The notes: a model not told the origin generated them from the sequence alone. Shown: positions 1-6,430, numbered from the stretch's first letter. The stretch: DNA of 8,280 nt from Bacteroidetes bacterium GWA2_31_9b (GCA_001769005.1 MENE01000032.1:3035-11314), one strand, 5' to 3'. Translations and numbers: made by a program.

Positions 1-729
1 ACTACTTTTAGCATCATTAAAATCATCTACAGACATTGCATAACTACATCTTGAATATGTTTCAGTATTAGAAACTGTGTTATCTTTGTTTTCAACTGTA
101 TTTGAATTGAAATTAGTTGTAGTACTAGTTGTTGTTACAACAGTAGTAGTTGTTTCATTATATGTAACATTATCATTATCGATTTTTGCAGTTACATTCA
201 TCGATTCTCCATCAATGTTCATATTCATATTTAATGCAACTGTTTCACCGTTATTATTTTTTGTGGGTTCACTATTTCTATTAACATCCATACTGATAAC
301 AACATTGCTATTTGAACTTTCTTGAACTTCAGGTTCACTTTCAATTTGAACAGTATTGCTAATATAAGAACCTTCTTTAACAGAACTTTCATTATCTGAT
401 TTTGGTGATTCGCCCATATATCTTAATACATACTTACCTTTTTTATTTTGAACAATAACAGCAGAAATCATAACATTCTTGCTTTCAGTCCAAAAATTCT
501 GTGTAATCTCAGGTATTGTATTAGTTTCAAACTTGATTCGAACCATAAAATTAGCACCATTTATGTCTTTTACTTTAACATTTGCTAATGGATTTTCATT
601 TTGTTTTACACTATTAACAAATAGAGTAAACTCTTCACCTTTTTCAGAAAAAACTACCAAATCGTTTGTTTGGGCAAAACCAATTATACTGGTTAGTAAG
701 ATTAAACTTAATAAAAATAAATACTTCAT
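1..729 (-). CDS. Secreted DUF4476 domain protein, partial (C-terminus beyond left edge)
   Basis: Reading leftwards from an ATG at 729, the frame stays open for all 243 codons to the window edge, so the C-terminus is missing. Residues 1-20 form a Sec signal peptide (MKYLFLLSL..., likely cleavage after FAQ). Residues 24-110 resemble the N-terminal beta domain common in Bacteroidota DUF4476 proteins, with the blocks VFSEKGEEFTLFVN and KYVLRYMGESPK. Residues 130-226 are a low-complexity Asn/Ser/Thr linker, including a Thr run at 193-205. At residue 228 the sequence CSYAMSVDDFNDAKSS begins, which matches the start of the DUF4476 repeat domain (Cys, Met, then DF..AK). The protein is therefore probably periplasmic or surface-located; no biochemical role is known to me for the family. 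No Shine-Dalgarno sequence precedes the start. The ATG at 729 is chosen because the signal peptide begins there. Confidence 0.85.
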   Translation of the reverse strand, partial: MKYLFLLSLILLTSIIGFAQTNDLVVFSEKGEEFTLFVNSVKQNENPLANVKVKDINGANFMVRIKFETNTIPEITQNFWTESKNVMISAVIVQNKKGKYVLRYMGESPKSDNESSVKEGSYISNTVQIESEPEVQESSNSNVVISMDVNRNSEPTKNNNGETVALNMNMNIDGESMNVTAKIDNDNVTYNETTTTVVTTTSTTTNFNSNTVENKDNTVSNTETYSRCSYAMSVDDFNDAKSS

Positions 730-851
730 GTTGTAATTTTTTAGTTTTGAATAATAATTAATTATGCTTTTGGTCGTACCAAAAATTGAACCACTATTTA
801 ATTTATGAATTAGAAACTTAAAAAATATATTAATTACCTTAATATACGGTT

Positions 852-1028
852 CTATTTTGGCTGCCAGAAACAAACCTTTGGGGAAACAATTTTATCTTCT
901 TTTTTCAGGGTATTCATTGCTTTATCTACTTCCTTTTTATCAAGTCCTGTAATTTCGGCGATTTCACCTGCTTTTAAAGCTTTTCCAGCCTTTTTCATTG
1001 CATCTAGTACTTTTTGTGAATTTTCCAT
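852..1028 (-). CDS. Small winged-helix/HTH-like DNA-binding protein, 58 aa
   Basis: A complete 58-codon frame runs from ATG at 1028 to TAG at 852-854. The protein starts MENSQKVLDAMKKAGKALKA and continues through GEIAEITGLDKKEVDKAM, then LKKEDKIVSP and a short aromatic C-terminus KVCFWQPK. The pattern helix, GEIAE (helix 2), TGLDKKEVDKAMNTL (recognition helix), then a basic beta-hairpin wing is that of a minimal winged-helix domain, as in small archaeal and Bacteroidota HTH proteins. Four features argue for a real gene: even charge spacing, a higher GC content than its surroundings, a clean start, and a possible promoter upstream. It lies 193 bp downstream of the defence operon in the same direction and probably has its own promoter. 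Its target is unknown; it could bind DNA or act as a small accessory factor. Confidence 0.75.
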   Translation of the reverse strand: MENSQKVLDAMKKAGKALKAGEIAEITGLDKKEVDKAMNTLKKEDKIVSPKVCFWQPK

Positions 1029-1060
1029 AATGTTATAATTTAAGGTTAAAAGTTAAAGTT

Positions 1061-1090
1061 TAAATGTAGTAAAAAATTTCAGAAAACAAT
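1061..1090 (-). promoter_or_regulatory. Possible Bacteroidota-type promoter of the small HTH gene
   Basis: On the minus strand a -33-like ATTG (1087-1090) is followed after 18 nt by TACATTTA (1061-1068), one mismatch from the TAnnTTTG -7 consensus. It would place the transcription start roughly 25-30 nt before the ATG at 1028. The spacer is slightly short and the region is AT-rich, so this is a weak call. Confidence 0.3.
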
Positions 1091-1221
1091 TTCACCCCAC
1101 ATTTTTTATGATGCTATGTTATAAATTGGGCGCAATAGATTACTATACTTATCAAGTTATTAAAATCTTATCCATGAAATGCAAATAATTTAGTATTTAG
1201 GATGGAGAATGCATATTAAAA

Positions 1222-2160
1222 CTAAGCGACATTTTGTTTAAAGGGTTTTAGATAATTATATAAACATTCAGGAGTTTCAGCATAAATACTTAAACTTGTT
1301 AATGCTGTAGCAAATTCAAATCTAAAACTACACTTATGTTTTTCTTTAAATAAAACAGAATTTTTTTTACAAATATCGGATTGAAGTCTATGTAAAAAGC
1401 TAATAAAGAATTTAAGTTGAAATTTACCCCGAAATAAAATCTCCGGATTTTGTTTTTCAAATAATTTTAATTTGGTTTTTAGCTCTGATGCTTTTACTAA
1501 CGGAGCATCTGAAAAAATTGATTGAAGTGAACTTAAATTATTAAGTTCAGTGAAATTGGATATTGTACTTAAATCTTCGCTAGCAATAGAACTAAAATAA
1601 GAACTAATTAATGAATCAATTTTTAAATTAGTCTTTAATCCTAATTTTTTTCGTTTATCATTTTGACATGAAAGCCATGCATTTAAATATAATGTCTCTT
1701 TATGAAATTTATTTTGTAACCTTTCAAACAAATTTAAAGCAATAGAGAAATCTTCGTTTTCTTCATTTAACGAAAATTCATCAGTCAAGAGCTTCTTTAA
1801 CACATTTTTGTTAGCATATTGATTTTCTATCGAGTAAGTAGGTAAACAATATATAGATTTTATATAAATATGAGCATCATAATCTTGGTCAATAAAATAA
1901 CAGATTTCTGTTTTTTTGTATTCTTTCTTCTTAGCAATTAATCTTCTTACATCAATTACATTCTCTTTACCACCGCAAACAATTGGTTCGTAATTTCTTT
2001 GAGTATAATTATTTATTCTAATGCCGTAATACTTTTTGTCATCTTTACCTTCAAAAAAACAAAAAATACAGTCCTTTTTCTTTTTTTGCTTTAATACGAA
2101 TTCTGTATATGCGACATGCCCAGATGAAACTTCATCTCTTAATTTATCAATTAATTCCAT
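1222..2160 (-). CDS. DUF4435 TOPRIM-like protein, AriB-like effector of a PARIS-type defence system
   Basis: The protein is 312 aa. It shows the DUF4435 (TOPRIM-fold) signature in order: a strand ending in CFFEGKDDKKYY with the acidic E37 of the first TOPRIM motif, then CGGKENVIDV (62-71), then YFIDQDYD with D91, D93 and D95 of the DxD motif. These acidic residues are the expected metal ligands, so the active site looks intact. Residues 100-312 are mostly helical with no motif I can name. In PARIS, AriB is the toxic nuclease held by the ATPase AriA and released when a phage anti-restriction protein is sensed; the E. coli enzyme is known to attack host tRNA. The role here is inferred from domain plus partner. 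It starts 7 bp after the ATPase stop, without a Shine-Dalgarno site, which suggests co-transcription. No clear terminator follows. The early coding region contains an A7 and a T7 tract just before E37. Confidence 0.82.
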   Translation of the reverse strand: MELIDKLRDEVSSGHVAYTEFVLKQKKKKDCIFCFFEGKDDKKYYGIRINNYTQRNYEPIVCGGKENVIDVRRLIAKKKEYKKTEICYFIDQDYDAHIYIKSIYCLPTYSIENQYANKNVLKKLLTDEFSLNEENEDFSIALNLFERLQNKFHKETLYLNAWLSCQNDKRKKLGLKTNLKIDSLISSYFSSIASEDLSTISNFTELNNLSSLQSIFSDAPLVKASELKTKLKLFEKQNPEILFRGKFQLKFFISFLHRLQSDICKKNSVLFKEKHKCSFRFEFATALTSLSIYAETPECLYNYLKPFKQNVA

Positions 2161-2167
2161 AAATAAA

Positions 2168-3526
2168 CTATTTGATATAAGAATTCATACCTACTGCAAA
2201 TTCATCAAGTTCATTCTTAAATATGAATGGAGAATGTGTTACTGAAATTAAAAATTTACATTTTTCTGAACTAACAATATCAGGTAAAAGTTGCTTTTGC
2301 CATTCTATTGAAAGTGATAGTTCAGGTTCATCAAATAGAACAACATAATTTTTTGAAAATTCTAAATAAATTTTGGAAAACAGCGAAATAATTTGTTTCT
2401 CTCCAGATGATAATTTGTTTAATTTTACATCATCATCCGTCCCTTTTCTATACACAGCTATTTTAACTGCACTTTCATTATATCTGAATTCTTTATCTTC
2501 CAAATACTTATTACAAACATCTCTAAATTTCTTGATTGCATCATCTAGATGCTTGTGTTGATTGTATATTTCAATAAGGTTAAATAAAAAATAAGTAAGT
2601 TCTTTCTTCTTCAATAATCCTTTTGGTTTTTCAAGTAATTTAAGAATTTCTTTCCTATCATTATCAGACAAACTATCTCCAACTCTATGAAGAACTATTT
2701 TTGCAGTTGAGATGTCTAAACTGTCTATCTGCTCTTGTTCAATTTCAGGAAATCCTTTTAAAAGTTGAGATAATATTTCTCCTGTTACTTTTGAAAAACC
2801 TTCAACTGTTGAATAATTTATACTATCTAAAACATTTTCAATACGCAAATCAACATCTTCCATACCAAAATGGATTAATGTGTCATCCTTAACTTCGAAT
2901 GTTTCTAAATCATCAATATAAGAATCTTCAAAGCCAGATGATTCAGAATTATCAATGAATTTGCCTAAATTCTTTAAATCTTCTTCTACTCTTCTATAAG
3001 TTGGGAAATATAAAATATCAATTGCATAGGAATTTAATAACTCTCCAAATTGAAAGAATTTTTTCAAGGTTGGTTCATTAATAAGTAATTTTAATTCTCT
3101 CGCCATAATATGGCTTGGTGCCCACCTTGGTATTCTATTTTTTGAAAGAAAACGCATTAAACCTAATTCTTTCTCTCTATTGGATTCATATTCACTGAGA
3201 TATTCTTCAATTTCTTGAAGATCCAACTGATTTAATATATCTACAGGAATATTTCTATGTACCTGTCTATCTCTAAAACCCAAATATGTTTCAAGTTCTC
3301 TTTTTGTAAATTGAATTTTATTACCATCTTTAAAAGTTAAATCGAGACGTTCAAATTCTATTGAATATAACTTATTATAATTTTCAGATAGAACATAATA
3401 TAAACAATTAAGAACGGTAGTTTTTCCTAATCCATTTTCCCCAATAAGAATCTTGATATCACCATCGAATGGTATGTTTACAGTTCTAAATCCAAAAAGC
3501 TTGGTAATTTTAAATCTTTTAATCAT
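2168..3526 (-). CDS. ABC/AAA-type ATPase (AAA_15/AAA_21-like), AriA-like sensor of a PARIS-type defence system
   Basis: The protein is 452 aa and is a complete SMC/RecF-like ABC ATPase. Walker A is GENGLGKTT (29-37, catalytic K35). The ABC signature is LSSGEKQ (372-378). Walker B is VVLFDEPELSL with D399 and E400. The switch histidine is H431 in SVTHSPF. Between the two halves lies a long, mostly helical insertion (about 85-365) that includes LYFPTYRR (172-179), a block typical of this class of defence ATPases. Many OLD-type ATPases carry a fused TOPRIM domain, but here the protein ends soon after the His switch and the TOPRIM-like domain is the next gene, as in two-gene PARIS. The start at 3526 is supported by AGGA (3536-3539) nine bases upstream. 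Expected role: cytoplasmic assembly that binds and restrains the DUF4435 effector and senses phage protein. Other ATPase plus TOPRIM systems such as Gabija-like ones are less likely because the partner is DUF4435 and no helicase is present. Confidence 0.85.
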   Translation of the reverse strand: MIKRFKITKLFGFRTVNIPFDGDIKILIGENGLGKTTVLNCLYYVLSENYNKLYSIEFERLDLTFKDGNKIQFTKRELETYLGFRDRQVHRNIPVDILNQLDLQEIEEYLSEYESNREKELGLMRFLSKNRIPRWAPSHIMARELKLLINEPTLKKFFQFGELLNSYAIDILYFPTYRRVEEDLKNLGKFIDNSESSGFEDSYIDDLETFEVKDDTLIHFGMEDVDLRIENVLDSINYSTVEGFSKVTGEILSQLLKGFPEIEQEQIDSLDISTAKIVLHRVGDSLSDNDRKEILKLLEKPKGLLKKKELTYFLFNLIEIYNQHKHLDDAIKKFRDVCNKYLEDKEFRYNESAVKIAVYRKGTDDDVKLNKLSSGEKQIISLFSKIYLEFSKNYVVLFDEPELSLSIEWQKQLLPDIVSSEKCKFLISVTHSPFIFKNELDEFAVGMNSYIK

Positions 3527-3535
3527 GTTAATGTT

Positions 3536-3539
3536 TCCT
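3536..3539 (-). promoter_or_regulatory. Shine-Dalgarno-like AGGA before the ATPase gene
   Basis: The minus strand reads AAAAGGAAACATTAAC directly before ATG, with AGGA nine bases from the start codon. It is one of very few purine-rich sites in the window and helps fix the ATPase start at 3526. Confidence 0.55.
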
Positions 3540-3564
3540 TTTTAGAACATTGTCAATTGAAACT

Positions 3565-3593
3565 CTAAGTTAATATTTTTATATTAAATACAA
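3565..3593 (-). promoter_or_regulatory. Weak candidate promoter of the ATPase/DUF4435 operon
   Basis: The minus strand has TTG (3591-3593), an 18-nt spacer, then TAACTTAG (3565-3572), one mismatch from TAnnTTTG. It is the best match I found between the ATPase start and the palindromes at 3612-3680, but the surrounding AT richness makes chance matches likely. Confidence 0.22.
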
Positions 3594-3611
3594 TTAAATT
3601 TAAACCATATA

Positions 3612-3656
3612 TTAAAAATTAGGCTTATTTGCGAAGCAAATGTGCCTAATTTTTAA
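3612..3656. repeat. Long imperfect palindrome with GCGAAGC mini-hairpin tip
   Basis: A 13-bp outer stem (3612-3624 with 3644-3656, ending TTAGGC/GCCTAA) encloses a two-base interruption and a 6-bp inner stem ATTTGC/GCAAAT (3627-3632, 3636-3641) closed by a GAA loop. The tip GCGAAGC is a known unusually stable DNA mini-hairpin. It lies between two divergent operons, where a terminator serves neither gene, so a REP-like or MITE-like repeat or a boundary mark is as plausible as a terminator. Confidence 0.7.
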
Positions 3657-3664
3657 ATAACAAG

Positions 3665-3680
3665 TTGCCCGTCAGGGCAA
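3665..3680. repeat. Second short GC-rich palindrome TTGCCC-GTCA-GGGCAA
   Basis: A perfect 6-bp stem with a four-base loop stands only 8 bp after the first palindrome and is followed by ACGCGT (3683-3688), itself a palindrome. This is a GC-rich island in otherwise AT-rich DNA. With the larger hairpin it gives a paired-hairpin arrangement typical of REP-like repeats. Confidence 0.55.
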
Positions 3681-3688
3681 AAACGCGT

Positions 3689-3892
3689 GGGAATACTAAA
3701 TTATTTTTTATCATACTTACCGAACAAATCCTAATAAATTTCTTGTCAAATCGCTATGAATGGAATATACTAAATTATCAAAACACAATAAAGATTCGAA
3801 CTTTTTTAAACTATCAGAATGTGAACAAAGATTTCTAAAAATATTTGTAAAAACATATAAAACAATCAATTAACATTATTTAACACTTGATC
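3689..3892. other. Middle of the divergent intergenic region, no gene seen
   Basis: I see no convincing coding frame on either strand here. The only pattern is a 12-bp direct repeat, ATACTAAATTAT, at 3693-3704 and 3767-3778, both preceded by GGAA. In DNA this AT-rich it may be chance. Confidence 0.4.
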
Positions 3893-3908
3893 TACGAAAA
3901 TAATCGTA
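3893..3908. promoter_or_regulatory. BlaI-type operator 1 (TACGA-N6-TCGTA)
   Basis: Perfect dyad TACGA AAATAA TCGTA. It lies just upstream of the -33 box of the blaI-like gene promoter. The shape resembles the TACA/TGTA dyads of BlaI/MecI operators with a different half-site. Confidence 0.82.
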
Positions 3909-3914
3909 CAAATA

Positions 3915-3946
3915 TTTGCATCTACGAAATCTGTCGTATATATTTG
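3915..3946 (+). promoter_or_regulatory. Bacteroidota housekeeping promoter of the blaI-M56 operon
   Basis: The -33 box TTTG (3915-3918), a 20-nt spacer and a perfect -7 box TATATTTG (3939-3946) match the TTTG/TAnnTTTG consensus. Transcription should start near 3952, giving a leader of about 50 nt before ATG at 4001. Operator 2 fills most of the spacer between the boxes and operator 3 lies over the predicted start, so repressor binding would block RNA polymerase. Confidence 0.8.
3923..3938. promoter_or_regulatory. BlaI-type operator 2 (TACGA-N6-TCGTA)
   Basis: Perfect dyad TACGA AATCTG TCGTA, 30 bp downstream of operator 1. It occupies the spacer of the promoter and ends exactly where the -7 box begins. 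Confidence 0.85.
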
Positions 3947-3949
3947 TTG

Positions 3950-3965
3950 TACGAAATTATTCGTA
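3950..3965. promoter_or_regulatory. BlaI-type operator 3 (TACGA-N6-TCGTA)
   Basis: Perfect dyad TACGA AATTAT TCGTA, 27 bp downstream of operator 2, covering the predicted transcription start and 35 bp before the blaI-like start codon. Confidence 0.85.
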
Positions 3966-4000
3966 ATGCATCAGAAAGTTAATTTATCCGTCTTTATTAT

Positions 4001-4390
4001 ATGAGTGAAAATAAAAAATATCAACCTACTGAATCAGAGCTAGAAATTCTTCAAATTTTATGGCACTACGGTCCTTCAACTGTTAAATTTATTAACGAAA
4101 AGCAAAACGAAGATAAAGAAGTTGGTTATACAACAACACTGAAATTTATGCAAATAATGGCTGAAAAAGGAATGCTGGATGTAAATAAAGAAAGCAAACA
4201 ACACATCTACACTCCTACTCTTGACGAAGATGTAACTAAAGGAAAGCTTCTTGATGGTTTTGTAAAGAGAACATTTTCAGGATCGGCAATGAAACTGGTA
4301 ATGCAAGCACTTGGTAATCATAAACCATCGAAAGAAGAGTTACAGGAAATAAAAAATTTAATTCAAAATATTGAAAATAAATCCGAATAA
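4001..4390 (+). CDS. blaI: BlaI/MecI-family transcriptional repressor
   Basis: The protein is 129 aa, the usual BlaI/MecI/CopY length. Residues 8-75 form the winged helix: PTESELEILQILWHYGPST starts helix 1, VGYTTTLKFMQIMAEKGML (41-59) holds the recognition helix, and KQHIYTP (66-72) is the wing. Residues 76-125 form the C-terminal dimerisation helices. The protein is a cytoplasmic dimer that binds dyads; three identical TACGA-N6-TCGTA dyads sit on its own promoter, so autorepression is expected. The stop is followed two bases later by the M56 protease start, so the two are co-transcribed and probably translationally coupled. In the staphylococcal pair the protease signal leads to BlaI cleavage at an Asn-Phe bond in the dimerisation domain; I see no Asn-Phe at that place here. 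The target genes beyond its own operon are unknown. The symbol denotes family, not a beta-lactam role. Confidence 0.93.
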   Translation: MSENKKYQPTESELEILQILWHYGPSTVKFINEKQNEDKEVGYTTTLKFMQIMAEKGMLDVNKESKQHIYTPTLDEDVTKGKLLDGFVKRTFSGSAMKLVMQALGNHKPSKEELQEIKNLIQNIENKSE

Positions 4391-4392
4391 TT

Positions 4393-6357
4393 ATGTTTTC
4401 AATAAATCATATTCTTACTGATGAAGTAGTTAAAGCCCTCGGTTTAACTCTAATTCATGTTATATGGCAAGGATTTCTGATTGCATTTTTAATGGCTGTT
4501 ATTTTAAAATTCGTTAAAAATTATTCATCCCAATTAAGATATTACATAGCATGCTTATCATTATTACTGATTGTTGGATTTTCAGTTATCGATTTCATAG
4601 AATATTACGATAATCCTATTCAACTGATTGAATATGGTCAAGTAAATGCTTCTGAAAATTTGATGCAAATTATTACAGTGGATAATACTATAAATGAAAT
4701 TGAAACTGGTAATACGATTCGAACTTATTTTTTTGTATTTATTTCTAAAATAGATATATACTTCCCTTTAATAGTAAATATATGGTTGATAGGAATCCTG
4801 GTTTTTTTACTACGTTTTATAATAGGATTAACCTATTCGCAAAGAATAAAACATTACAATATTCAATATATATCAGATTATTGGGAGAGAAATTTTTATA
4901 AAATTGAGAAAAAGCTAAATATTCGAAAAAAAATTAAATATCTGGAATCGCAGATAATTAAAGTACCTGTCGTTTTAGGTTATTTAAAGCCTGTTATTAT
5001 TGTTCCGGCCGGAATGTTAATGGGTATTCCTGAAAATCAGATTGAAGCAATTATTGCACATGAATTAGCGCATATTAAGCGTAATGATTACTTGGTAAAT
5101 ATTCTTCAAACAATAATTGAAATGATATTCTTTTTCCATCCAGCAGTATGGTATATTTCATCGACAATTAGAACCGAAAGAGAAAATTGTTGTGATGATA
5201 TTGCCCTTACTGTATGTGATGAATCTCTAATTTATGCCAAAGCATTGGTATCTGTGCAAGAACTTTATCCTGACAAGGTATATTCCGCGGTTGCTTTCTC
5301 AGGACAAAAAAAACAATTATTAAACCGTATAAAAAGAATGATTATGAAACCAAAAATGAAATCAAATTTAACAGATAAAATTATAGCTTCACTTATTGTT
5401 ATTATTGGAATAGTAATAATTACTATAAGTACAAGTTTAAAAGCAGAATCACCTGAACCAATTGCCATGGTTACAAATGATGCCCCTATGACAATAGAAA
5501 TTATTCAACCTGAAATTCCAGGAGAAATTCCTATTCCTGATGAAGTAGAAATAGTTAAAATGATAATTAGAGACACTACTAAAATCAATAAAAAATGCGA
5601 AAATATTAATATTGAAAATAATACAATAACAAAATCATTTACAGATAAAGATGGAAAGAAAAAAGAAATGAAAATTTCTTTAAAAAATGGTAAGGTTGTT
5701 GATTTATATGTAGATGGAAATAAAATTTCTGAAAGTGAATATAAAAAATATCAACCTGAAGTAGATGAAACAATTGCAGATCTTAAAGAAGCGAAAGAAG
5801 ATATAAAAGATGCAATGAAAGAAATTGAAGAAATCGATTTCGATAAAATTAGAAAAGATGTTGAAGAAGCCATGAAAGATGTTCACATTGATATGGCTGA
5901 AATACAAAAAGAAATTGCTCATTCATTAGAAGAAATTAAAAATATTGATACAGACCAAATTATTAAGGATATTGAATTAAATATCGATAGAATTAAAGAT
6001 ATTGATCTGGAAAAAGAAATGATAGAGCTGAATAAATCGATACAGGAAATTCAAAATATTGATATGGAAGAATTTAAGCTTCAAATGGAAGAAGCAAGAA
6101 TTCAAATGGAGAATATAAATCTTGATGAAATTAGAGCTGAGATTGAGAAAAACAAGGAACTGATGTTGAAAGATATTGATATGGATGCAATTCAGAAGGA
6201 AATGTTAAAAGCTCAGGAAGAAATTGCAAAAATTGATATGGGTAAAATTAGGACTGATATGGAAGAAAGTTTCAAAAAAGTAGATAAGGAAAAAATTATT
6301 GGTGATATGGAAAAGGAACTGGAAAAACTGGAAAGTCTAGAACTCGAAGAAAATTAG
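4393..6357 (+). CDS. BlaR1-like M56 membrane metallopeptidase with C-terminal 19-residue helical repeats
   Basis: The protein is 654 aa. Hydrophobic segments lie near residues 15-38, 50-68, 112-146 (one or two), 240-256 and 329-349. The zinc site is HELAH (223-227, catalytic E224) with the downstream ExxxD motif E264-D268 (ENCCD) giving the third ligand, as in M56 gluzincins. PVVLGYLKPVIIVP (192-205) before it is also typical of the family. After the last membrane span comes a Pro-rich link (352-385), then a block KISLKNGKVVDLYVDGNKIS (427-446) seen in other Bacteroidota M56 proteins. Residues 481-650 consist of about nine 19-residue repeats beginning IDM/IDL. The penicillin-binding sensor domain of BlaR1 is absent. 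The protein should sense something outside the cytoplasm with the repeat region and relieve repression by the BlaI partner encoded 2 bp upstream. The ligand is unknown. Confidence 0.9.
   Translation: MFSINHILTDEVVKALGLTLIHVIWQGFLIAFLMAVILKFVKNYSSQLRYYIACLSLLLIVGFSVIDFIEYYDNPIQLIEYGQVNASENLMQIITVDNTINEIETGNTIRTYFFVFISKIDIYFPLIVNIWLIGILVFLLRFIIGLTYSQRIKHYNIQYISDYWERNFYKIEKKLNIRKKIKYLESQIIKVPVVLGYLKPVIIVPAGMLMGIPENQIEAIIAHELAHIKRNDYLVNILQTIIEMIFFFHPAVWYISSTIRTERENCCDDIALTVCDESLIYAKALVSVQELYPDKVYSAVAFSGQKKQLLNRIKRMIMKPKMKSNLTDKIIASLIVIIGIVIITISTSLKAESPEPIAMVTNDAPMTIEIIQPEIPGEIPIPDEVEIVKMIIRDTTKINKKCENINIENNTITKSFTDKDGKKKEMKISLKNGKVVDLYVDGNKISESEYKKYQPEVDETIADLKEAKEDIKDAMKEIEEIDFDKIRKDVEEAMKDVHIDMAEIQKEIAHSLEEIKNIDTDQIIKDIELNIDRIKDIDLEKEMIELNKSIQEIQNIDMEEFKLQMEEARIQMENINLDEIRAEIEKNKELMLKDIDMDAIQKEMLKAQEEIAKIDMGKIRTDMEESFKKVDKEKIIGDMEKELEKLESLELEEN
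5833..6306 (+). repeat. Nine-fold 57-bp coding repeat (19 aa) in the M56 protein
   Basis: Repeat units start at residues 481, 499, 518, 537, 556, 575, 595, 614 and about 630, a spacing of 18-20 and mostly 19. The consensus is I-D-hydrophobic-D/E-x-I-x-x-D/E-hydrophobic-E-E, with examples IDMEEFKLQMEEARIQMEN and IDMDAIQKEMLKAQEEIAK. The units contain no proline or glycine except one (Gly617), so a long, highly acidic amphipathic helix or coiled coil is expected. DNA copies are diverged, so the repeat is old rather than a fresh tandem duplication. Confidence 0.8.
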
Positions 6358-6377
6358 AAATTCATATTTATGAAATT

Positions 6378-6413
6378 AAAACCTAACAGCATTTCTAAGC
6401 TGTTAGGTTTTTT
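6378..6413 (+). terminator. Rho-independent terminator of the blaI-M56 operon
   Basis: A perfect 13-bp stem AAAACCTAACAGC/GCTGTTAGGTTTT (6378-6390 with 6399-6411) with an 8-base loop ends in six T. It starts 20 bp after the M56 stop codon. The A-rich left arm would also allow function on the other strand. Confidence 0.9.
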
Positions 6414-6417
6414 AATT

Positions 6418-6425
6418 TAAATTTG
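6418..6425 (+). promoter_or_regulatory. Candidate -7 box TAAATTTG directly before the GreA-like gene
   Basis: TAAATTTG matches TAnnTTTG exactly and ends 5 bp before the ATG at 6431, so the transcript would start at or next to the start codon. No TTTG -33 box lies about 20 bp upstream, where the terminator stem is found. It may be a chance match in AT-rich DNA. Confidence 0.3.
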
Positions 6426-6430
6426 TGAAT

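Noticed and set aside
77..736. Two hydrophobic open frames on the plus strand (77-325 and 479-736)
   Set aside because: They lie antisense to the DUF4476 gene, which has a signal peptide and a recognisable domain. The hydrophobic look comes from reading Asn/Thr/Glu codons in reverse.
1029..1221. A terminator or small RNA after the DUF4435 gene
   Set aside because: I found only 4-5 bp inverted repeats (for example ATTG/CAAT at 1127-1138) without a T tract.
2036..2892. Plus-strand open frames at 2036-2245, 2373-2561 and 2701-2892
   Set aside because: They are antisense to the ATPase and DUF4435 genes, low in complexity and without family motifs.
3893..3965. A CRISPR array or iteron-like origin for the three TACGA/TCGTA repeats
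   Set aside because: Only the half-sites are conserved, the intervals are too short for spacers, and the placement on the blaI-like promoter explains them as operators.
5265..5922. Minus-strand open frames at 5265-5468 and 5704-5922
   Set aside because: They are antisense to the M56 gene; the Phe/Ile-rich translations are the mirror of Glu/Lys/Asp codons.
4001..6357. A beta-lactam resistance operon
   Set aside because: No beta-lactamase or PBP gene is present and the protease lacks the penicillin-binding sensor domain. BlaI/M56 pairs in Bacteroidota are often unrelated to beta-lactams.
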